This document shows positions 1 through 5,033 of a stretch of 5,033 bases of DNA, in pieces. Source of the DNA: Chitinophagales bacterium (GTDB taxonomy: Bacteria; Bacteroidota; Bacteroidia; Chitinophagales; BACL12); the NCBI GenBank assembly GCA_014380545.1, contig JACMJP010000164.1, forward strand, positions 1 through 5,033. Reading direction: 5' to 3'. Position 1 is the stretch's first letter. Each line of letters opens with the position of its first letter. The notes under the pieces were generated by a model, which was not told where the DNA came from, made no database searches, and saw nothing but the letters and a program-made list of their open reading frames with translations. Both the position numbers and the translations under genes were made by a program.

Positions 1-2
1 AT

Positions 3-257
3 ACAATCAATGAGAACACCTGGATGAAATATAAAATTGATTATAAGGCGGTGAATATGCAGCCTTTTAAATTGAATAATATAAATGCTTATCAAATGCG
101 CTGCACTTTATCACAGGTGTCGCAGGAAAAACTTATTGTTTTATTTGTAGAAAATAATTACGCTTATAAAATTGAATATACTGCAACAAATATTTCCTAT
201 AATGATTTTTTAAAAGATGTTCGTAAAGTGATTAATTCTTTTGTGTTTGTGGAGTGA
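3..257 (+). CDS. C-terminal end of a PsbP/DUF1795-like protein (partial, 5' end outside window)
   Basis: The frame is open from the first full codon at the left edge, so the ATG at 24 is very probably internal and the gene starts upstream. Only 84 residues are visible, ending at the TGA at 255-257. They follow the pattern of the last part of PsbP-like/DUF1795-type domains: a conserved strand giving AYQMRCTL, a strand ending in a hydrophobic LIVLFVENN turn, then AYKIEYTAT, a helix with YNDFLKDVRKVI, and a final NSFVF. In Bacteroidota such domains are usually small secreted proteins or lipoproteins of unknown role, so an envelope location is likely. The signal peptide would lie outside the window. 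The gene converges on the minus-strand hydrolase gene with a 54-bp gap. The family assignment rests on remembered pattern similarity; the coding call itself is firm. Confidence 0.65.
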   Translation, partial: TINENTWMKYKIDYKAVNMQPFKLNNINAYQMRCTLSQVSQEKLIVLFVENNYAYKIEYTATNISYNDFLKDVRKVINSFVFVE

Positions 258-284
258 TGAGAAATGATTAATGAATAATGAGTT
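257..284. repeat. Four imperfect tandem heptamers of the form ATGANNN between convergent genes
   Basis: ATGA occurs at 257, 264, 271 and 278, exactly seven bases apart, starting at the last base of the stop codon of the left-hand gene. Because seven is not a multiple of three, the TGA triplets at 258, 265, 272 and 279 put stops in all three plus-strand frames just behind the gene. The rest of the convergent gap, to 311, holds no GC-rich hairpin with a T tract on either strand, so I cannot mark a terminator for either gene. The units are short and vary in their last three bases, so chance in AT-rich DNA is possible. Confidence 0.4.
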
Positions 285-311
285 TGTCTGGATTAGAGAA
301 ATGAAATTGAT

Positions 312-1268
312 TTATTTACTGAGTTCATAAAGCCAATTTTTAGTATAGGGATGCTGTGTAAAAAATAAATATAACAACATCGCTTCCTTTGCTCTTCCTT
401 TTGATGAAGGATGTATACCACCTTTTCCTGCATCATCACAATTCCATGTATAACCATTTGTATTTCCTTTCTCTCCATCGGTCCATAACATTGGCCCCCA
501 ATCCATAAATGGGATTTCGGAATATGTAAATCCGGGTTCATTTTTTATTTGTTTTTCAATAAGCCATTTTACTGTCCATGATGTGTAATATGCAGTAGGT
601 TCCTTTAATTTCTGCGGTCCGTTTTCATTTCCAATATATCCTGCATAGGTTCTGTCAGAAATAAAAACCATTTTAATATTCGGGTAAAATATTTTAATAT
701 TCATCAGCATGAATCTATATTTTTCAATTTGAGAAGTACTTTGATCAGGAAATGGTAACTTATAATTTAAAATATCACCTGTAGATATCCAGACAACCTG
801 AATTTGTTTTGCCGAAAGTTTATTGGATTGAATAATTGAATCAGTATTTCTCCAATAGGTGCTTTTTTCTGATGTCATTGCATTAATATCCTGGCCACCC
901 TGTGCACCGATTATTACTTCCACTTTATTATTTATGCCAAGTATCTCATTCATATTGCGAAAATATCTTCCTGTCATTGCCGCAGTGCTAAACCCTAAAA
1001 CAAGAAAACCTATTTTACCACCATTACTTGTGTCAATATCTCCATGTATGTTTAATGGTTGAATTTGTTTGGATAATTCAATCCCTTTATTATAATGCAC
1101 TAATGGAATTGCATTTGACCCATTCGGATATTTACCTCCTGTGAAATTTTGAAATGTATCTTTTCCAAGATCAGCAATTGGGATAAATCCGGTTGAAGTT
1201 TGTGAGCAGTCCTGTGCTAAAACATTTTGTGAAATAAGGAATAGAGTAAACAAAATAAAATACTTCAT
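312..1268 (-). CDS. Secreted SGNH/GDSL-hydrolase-like protein with altered catalytic blocks
   Basis: The 318-residue product starts with a signal peptide (residues 1-18, hydrophobic ILFTLFLI core, cleavage probably after VLA), so it should be periplasmic or secreted. The fold is read from ordered SGNH-type blocks: a beta-strand IGFLVLGFS with S94 as the likely nucleophile (replacing the usual GDS), GAQGGQ at 121-126 as block II, VVWISTGD at 158-165 where block III normally carries GxND, and GGIHPSSKGR at 283-292 where the catalytic His would be H286. Between them SDRTYAGY (204-211), VKWLIEKQI (233-241) and WGPMLWTDG (257-265) resemble a family I remember from Planctomycetes and Acidobacteria, whose members have GMSNT and DGTHPS at the corresponding sites. 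Known SGNH enzymes cleave ester bonds in lipids, acylated sugars or glycans; the substrate here is unknown. The Asp of the DxxH motif is Gly283, so activity is uncertain. The start lies 9 bp after the DUF5686 stop codon, with no Shine-Dalgarno motif, suggesting the last gene of an operon. Confidence 0.75.
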   Translation of the reverse strand: MKYFILFTLFLISQNVLAQDCSQTSTGFIPIADLGKDTFQNFTGGKYPNGSNAIPLVHYNKGIELSKQIQPLNIHGDIDTSNGGKIGFLVLGFSTAAMTGRYFRNMNEILGINNKVEVIIGAQGGQDINAMTSEKSTYWRNTDSIIQSNKLSAKQIQVVWISTGDILNYKLPFPDQSTSQIEKYRFMLMNIKIFYPNIKMVFISDRTYAGYIGNENGPQKLKEPTAYYTSWTVKWLIEKQIKNEPGFTYSEIPFMDWGPMLWTDGEKGNTNGYTWNCDDAGKGGIHPSSKGRAKEAMLLYLFFTQHPYTKNWLYELSK

Positions 1269-1277
1269 AAAGCAAAA

Positions 1278-3731
1278 TTAAAAACCTATTCCAACTGTAA
1301 TCCTGAAATTGTCTGCCTGAGGATAAATGGTTGAAAAATCATAAGGAGTATAACTAAAATCAACCCTTGCAATTTTAAAAATATGTTCTATGCCTGCAGT
1401 AAATTCATAATAATTTCCCAAAGCGCTATCTGTAAGCAGAGCACTGAAAGTAAATACAGGTTGTAATTTTAATTGTTTGAATAACGGCAGCTTGTTAAAT
1501 AAAAAACCCTCAGTGTGATAAGAAACATGTGTTTCAATAAATGGCTCTGTGGTACTGAATGTATAATATGGCAAGTTAAAAAAACTTGTATTATTGGATT
1601 TTGGGACCAGAGTTTCATTACCCTCAAAATGTTTTATATCTGCAATACTCATATTCTGTTCATTAAAATAATTCCCGGTTATAGCTACATATTCAAGATT
1701 ACCCACAAGATTTAATTTAATCCTGTCTTCAATTTTGAATTCAACGTAATCATAGCGGACAAGATTTCTAAAAAATTCAGGTATCGCTTTTTCATATGTG
1801 AGTTGAAGAGTAGGGTAATTTGCCTGTGCAATATATTTCTTTTCCGGTATGCTAGCATATTTTTGAGCTATAACATATTTAAAAGTTCCCCCGATTGTAA
1901 ACTTATCCCGCATATTTAATGCCTCCTTATCATCAGCAAAAGGATAATTATTTGATGTAAAGGTTCTTGTATCATAATTAATGTAAGGATCAATTTTTTC
2001 TGCATTCCGCAGTTGCTCCCTGTTCGCACATTCAGTATATGCTGTAAAATAAAATCCGTTAAATACTTCAATAGAATGTTTTAATGAAATGAAGTTTTTT
2101 TGATAGAGTTTTAATAAATTTCTTTCAAAGAGCAATGTAGAAACAGTATTGGCTAGTGGTCGAATACCATCCTCATTAAATTGCACAATATCATTTCCGC
2201 CTTCAATTTCGAATGATGCAAATTTTATAGGATTATATTCATATTTTAATGAGGCGTTTGTTGCAAATTTTTTAGACGCAAACCCATATTGAAAAGTAGG
2301 TATTACCGTTAATTGTTTTTCATTCTCCCATTTTTTAAATATGCGTAATGAGGGCTTAACAACGTATCCTTCTACTGTGTTAAATTCCAACAGGTCAGCA
2401 ATTCCTGAGGTAGAAAAAAAAACATCTTTCTTTGAATTGCGGTAAGTGTAACCTGTGATTAAATCGCCTATTTCAAATTTATTAAATCCCCTGTCAACAG
2501 AATCTTTATATGCATCTGTATTTTTCATTATATATAAAGAGTCTTTTTCTTTATAATCAATCTTTTCAAGGGCAGTTAATTGTACAGGTCTTATTGAATC
2601 CCAATATATATTATCTTTTTCATTTGCCTTTTCCTGGATGGAAGATATTTCCGCATTAAAAAAATTCTTCTCAAACACAGGTTCTAATATGTAATCTTTA
2701 TAGAATGCATTAATATACCCGGCACCTTTAATTCCAAAAAAAGAATAGCTAAATGTGAATTGATTGGAGAGTAAAGCCCATTTATTATTTTCCAGTGGAA
2801 CAAATTCCTGCTTCACTGTAAGTGTATCAACAAAATCAATTCCATTTTGTTTTGTAATTGTAAGCTGATTGCTATAAATTCTGTAATCGTTTCCTGTAAT
2901 ATAAAGGTTACCTGTAAATACAGGATCAGTTTTTCTTTTTGGTGATACCTTTATTTTATAAATAATAATATTATTCTCCGAAAATGAACCGAGCAGTTCA
3001 TATTCATAAAAGAAAAAAGCATTATTAGCAATGGGTGACACAAAATTGCGTTCTGTAATCCCGTTCAGATCAACAGCATTTTCATATATATTAAATTGTA
3101 TACTTGCAGCATCATTCCAGCTAAATTGCGAGTTATCCCCGCTTCTTTTTGAAGCATACATGAATTCTTTTGTTTTATTGGGATATTGATAATGGAATTT
3201 CGATGAAGATTCTGATAAATAGACAACCCCTGTATTATTCGTGTCAAGGTCGAAAATTGTTTTTAATTCAACGCCCAGTATTGCGTCGGGAGCATCTGTT
3301 ATTTTTTGCAGGATCTTTATATATACATCGCAGGAGAAAGCATTTATTTCTTTTAAATGTTTTTCCCTGTTGGCAATTGCTTCTCTTATTATCCTGTATG
3401 CAGGGTCTTCATTTGAACTTATAACAACACTGTCAAGCAATGTACTTTCTTCTTCCAGTTGAATATTTAATTCAATTCTTTCTTTATCTGCAACCACTTC
3501 AATTTCCTGTTTCCTGAAACCCAGATATTGAAATATAATTGTGTAGGTACCTTTCTCAATATAAAATGTATAAAAACCATCTTCGTTAGTTGCGCAGCCT
3601 GTTGAAGTTGCCTTTACGTAAATATTTGCAAAAGGCAAAGGCTCACCATTTTTATCTGAAACAGTGCCATATATTTCTACTGCAAATAGGGTTTTAGAAA
3701 AAAGAGTAAGAAATATAAATATGAATCTCAT
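1278..3731 (-). CDS. DUF5686 outer-membrane protein with N-terminal carboxypeptidase-regulatory-like domain
   Basis: This complete 817-residue protein has the usual length and architecture of the DUF5686 family. A signal peptide (1-17, ending LFA) is followed by a CarboxypepD_reg-like beta-sandwich at about 19-92, with GTVSDKNGEPLPFANIYV, TNEDGFYTF and FQYLGFRKQEIEV. The DUF5686 body begins near residue 108 with DPAYRIIREAI and CDVYIKILQK, and continues with YLSESSSKFHYQYP, NFVSPIANNAFFFYEYEL, SPKRKTDPVFTGNLYI, DFVDTLTVKQEFVP and, near 376-392, YWDSIRPVQLTALEKIDY. From about 420 onward the sequence alternates like beta-strands of an outer-membrane barrel and ends in Phe (TVGIGF), the usual C-terminal signal for barrel insertion. 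The biochemical role of the family is not established, though the N-terminal domain is shared with TonB-dependent transporters. No Shine-Dalgarno motif precedes the ATG. The gene lies 59 bp after the barrel gene and 9 bp before the hydrolase gene. Nothing suggests frame damage. Confidence 0.93.
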   Translation of the reverse strand: MRFIFIFLTLFSKTLFAVEIYGTVSDKNGEPLPFANIYVKATSTGCATNEDGFYTFYIEKGTYTIIFQYLGFRKQEIEVVADKERIELNIQLEEESTLLDSVVISSNEDPAYRIIREAIANREKHLKEINAFSCDVYIKILQKITDAPDAILGVELKTIFDLDTNNTGVVYLSESSSKFHYQYPNKTKEFMYASKRSGDNSQFSWNDAASIQFNIYENAVDLNGITERNFVSPIANNAFFFYEYELLGSFSENNIIIYKIKVSPKRKTDPVFTGNLYITGNDYRIYSNQLTITKQNGIDFVDTLTVKQEFVPLENNKWALLSNQFTFSYSFFGIKGAGYINAFYKDYILEPVFEKNFFNAEISSIQEKANEKDNIYWDSIRPVQLTALEKIDYKEKDSLYIMKNTDAYKDSVDRGFNKFEIGDLITGYTYRNSKKDVFFSTSGIADLLEFNTVEGYVVKPSLRIFKKWENEKQLTVIPTFQYGFASKKFATNASLKYEYNPIKFASFEIEGGNDIVQFNEDGIRPLANTVSTLLFERNLLKLYQKNFISLKHSIEVFNGFYFTAYTECANREQLRNAEKIDPYINYDTRTFTSNNYPFADDKEALNMRDKFTIGGTFKYVIAQKYASIPEKKYIAQANYPTLQLTYEKAIPEFFRNLVRYDYVEFKIEDRIKLNLVGNLEYVAITGNYFNEQNMSIADIKHFEGNETLVPKSNNTSFFNLPYYTFSTTEPFIETHVSYHTEGFLFNKLPLFKQLKLQPVFTFSALLTDSALGNYYEFTAGIEHIFKIARVDFSYTPYDFSTIYPQADNFRITVGIGF

Positions 3732-3781
3732 TGCAGAAAGCTTACAATACTACGATAAAAAGCTGAAATAATTGTGCAATG
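3729..3781 (-). promoter_or_regulatory. Nested inverted repeats spanning the DUF5686 start codon
   Basis: CATTGCA at 3729-3735 and TGCAATG at 3775-3781 are perfect 7-base inverted repeats. On the minus-strand transcript the right-hand arm of the resulting stem includes the AUG of the DUF5686 gene (3729-3731). Inside it a second 5-base pair of arms, AGCTT at 3739-3743 and AAGCT at 3760-3764, can form a stem with a 16-base loop. If formed, the RNA structure would bury the start codon. The loops are long and AT-rich, so stability is doubtful. No T tract follows, which argues against a terminator. Confidence 0.3.
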
Positions 3782-3790
3782 AAAAGGGGT

Positions 3791-5033
3791 TTAATATTCC
3801 CTGAACATGTAGTTGAAGCTTCCTCTTAAACCAAAAACAAAATTTCGTTTTGAGAAATCATCGAATGGAAGTAGATGTGTGCTGATATCATTGCTGATAC
3901 TTGTTCTTGCACCAAGTGATAAGTAAGAACGTTTGCTTAAATAAATATCATAGTCAATTCCAAGCATAAAAGAGATCTCGCTCTTTTTAAAAATTGCATC
4001 AGGATCAGAATATAATTTTTCCTGTGGAATATGATATTCTTTAAGCATACCATATTGGATACCTGCAATATAATTTGTTACAACGGGTTTTTGTGTAAGG
4101 TCTGAAATTCTTGGCACCTTTAATTTAAAGGTAACAGGAACCTGGTTGTAATATAATGCAAGTGTTTTTTGTATAAGCTGGTCTTCTTCACTCATCACAT
4201 AATTTTGCCCCTGCACTGAATTGTAAATATAATCTACCTGCATTCCGAATTTATTTGAAAAGTTATATCCGAGAGTAACGCCTTTTGAAGCACCGAATTT
4301 TAATGCAGGCTGAATTGGTTTTTCTCCTTTAAATATATTCCCATCTTCCAATAAGGATGTTTGATTATAACTTGCAGCAATACCAAAGCTCATCCCTTTC
4401 AGGTTAATTTGGGGCGAATAACTTTCCAAATCTTTATAGTATGTCTGTTTTAAATTTTCTTCTGAAACACTTTCATCAAAATACCTTGAGTGTTTTTCAT
4501 CTATCGGACTTAATGCAAGTGATTTTATTGCCTGATCATCTGTTACCGGAATAGTTGAATTTACTTTAATGGATTTAGTAGTTGTTAAGAGATCTTTATA
4601 TGTGCGGATATCATCTTCCCTTTTGTTAGAATTTATAACTGCTGTGTTGCCATTATTATTTAACTCATTTAATATAGTTTTGGCAGTTTCAGAATTAACT
4701 GATTTGTTTTCCTTAACTCCTTCAGTTATTGTAGTATTTACAACAATATCTTTTTTATCAGTATTTAAGTTTTCTTTTTGAATTGTAATGAAAGGAATGC
4801 TTTCAGCAGAAGTAATAATATCAATATTATTTTCAGGAATATTTTGTATTTCCTGTTCATTTGCAATAATAATATTATCAGTAGTTAACGTATTAACATC
4901 AGCAGAAGTAATTATTTGTTCTTCTGCGGGAAGATTATTAAATGAAACATTGTTATGAGTAAGATCCTGTGAGTATTGAACTACAAAAAAAGTAATAAAG
5001 AATAAAATTACTGCTGATACACCAATCCATCTA
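3791..5033 (-). CDS. Membrane-anchored protein with long linker and C-terminal outer-membrane beta-barrel (partial, N-terminus outside window)
   Basis: I translated this frame from the stop codon at 3791-3793 to the right edge and found no stop, giving at least 413 residues; the start lies outside the window. A TTG at 4427-4429 could be mistaken for the start of a 212-residue protein but is internal. Visible residues 2-18 (WIGVSAVILFFITFFVV) form one hydrophobic helix preceded by Arg and not followed by an A-x-A cleavage site. Residues about 22-200 form a polar, low-complexity linker rich in Asn, Thr, Ile, Asp and Glu. Residues about 208-413 match the OMP_b-brl_2/PorT-like small barrel pattern: GMSFGIAASYNQ, GVTLGYNFSNKFGMQVDYIYN, ALYYNQVPVTFKLKV, YIAGIQYGM, FMLGIDYDIYL, YLSLGARTSI and a final FGLRGSFNYMF. 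Bacteroidota often carry proteins with an anti-sigma-like cytoplasmic N-terminus, a helix and such a barrel, frequently next to an ECF sigma gene; whether that applies here depends on sequence to the right. Confidence 0.82.
   Translation of the reverse strand, partial: RWIGVSAVILFFITFFVVQYSQDLTHNNVSFNNLPAEEQIITSADVNTLTTDNIIIANEQEIQNIPENNIDIITSAESIPFITIQKENLNTDKKDIVVNTTITEGVKENKSVNSETAKTILNELNNNGNTAVINSNKREDDIRTYKDLLTTTKSIKVNSTIPVTDDQAIKSLALSPIDEKHSRYFDESVSEENLKQTYYKDLESYSPQINLKGMSFGIAASYNQTSLLEDGNIFKGEKPIQPALKFGASKGVTLGYNFSNKFGMQVDYIYNSVQGQNYVMSEEDQLIQKTLALYYNQVPVTFKLKVPRISDLTQKPVVTNYIAGIQYGMLKEYHIPQEKLYSDPDAIFKKSEISFMLGIDYDIYLSKRSYLSLGARTSISNDISTHLLPFDDFSKRNFVFGLRGSFNYMFREY
4803..4912 (-). 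repeat. Short direct repeat within the linker of the barrel protein
   Basis: The 14-base string TCAGCAGAAGTAAT occurs at 4803-4816 and again at 4899-4912, 96 bases apart and in the same reading frame. Both copies encode IITSA followed by Glu or Asp in the disordered linker. The spacing equals 32 codons. The sequence between and around the copies is only loosely similar, so this may be a relic of linker duplication or a result of low-complexity composition. Confidence 0.3.

Noticed and set aside
258..311. Possible bidirectional terminator between the convergent genes
   Set aside because: I found no stem of useful length followed by a T tract on either strand.
293..541. Minus-strand open frame of 82 codons
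   Set aside because: It is an alternative frame within the well-supported hydrolase gene, with no family pattern of its own.
859..1062. Plus-strand open frame of 67 codons
   Set aside because: It is antisense to the catalytic core of the hydrolase gene and shows no independent coding features.
3170..3462. Two overlapping plus-strand open frames of 84 and 73 codons
   Set aside because: Both are antisense to the N-terminal part of the DUF5686 gene, whose domain pattern is continuous there.
3745..3752. TAGTATTG on the minus strand, close to the Bacteroidota -7 element TAnnTTTG, just ahead of the DUF5686 start
   Set aside because: It has one mismatch, and the nearest upstream TTG is 24 bases away, longer than the usual spacing, so I do not call it a promoter.
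4569..4781. Plus-strand open frame with a hydrophobic product that looks like a membrane protein
   Set aside because: It lies antisense to the Asn/Thr/Lys-rich linker of the minus-strand barrel gene. Reversed Asn and Thr codons give Val, Ile and similar residues, so the hydrophobicity is an artefact.
4814..4878. AT-only palindromes AATAATAT-CA-ATATTATT (4814-4831) and ATAATATTAT (4869-4878)
   Set aside because: They lie inside coding sequence for Asn/Ile/Asp-rich linker residues and are expected from AAT/ATT codon runs; nothing suggests an operator or origin.

Overview
The window is strongly AT-rich. It encodes envelope proteins of families typical of Bacteroidota, and there is no Shine-Dalgarno motif in front of either visible start codon, as is usual in that phylum. 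The DUF5686 protein with its N-terminal CarboxypepD_reg-like domain and the small outer-membrane beta-barrel (OMP_b-brl_2/PorT-like) are the strongest phylum markers. Genus cannot be read from the sequence.

Layout: the left edge carries the last 84 codons of a plus-strand gene with a PsbP/DUF1795-like ending (3-257). A 54-bp convergent gap follows, containing a short ATGA-anchored heptamer repeat. The rest is one minus-strand cluster, in transcription order from the right edge: (i) a gene truncated by the window (3791-5033) encoding a single transmembrane helix, a long Asn/Thr/Asp/Glu-rich linker and a C-terminal outer-membrane beta-barrel; (ii) after 59 bp, a complete DUF5686 outer-membrane protein of 817 residues (1278-3731); (iii) after only 9 bp, a complete secreted SGNH/GDSL-type hydrolase-like protein of 318 residues (312-1268).

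Same strand and short gaps suggest that the three minus-strand genes are co-transcribed. All three products are predicted to leave the cytoplasm: one tethered to the inner membrane and possibly reaching the outer membrane, one outer-membrane barrel, and one periplasmic or secreted hydrolase. A shared role in envelope or surface maintenance is reasonable inference, but no substrate can be named. I see no RNA gene, CRISPR array, insertion sequence, phage gene or other clearly new system. The points most worth checking are the topology of the tethered barrel protein, the altered active-site motifs of the hydrolase, and a pair of nested inverted repeats covering the start codon of the DUF5686 gene.
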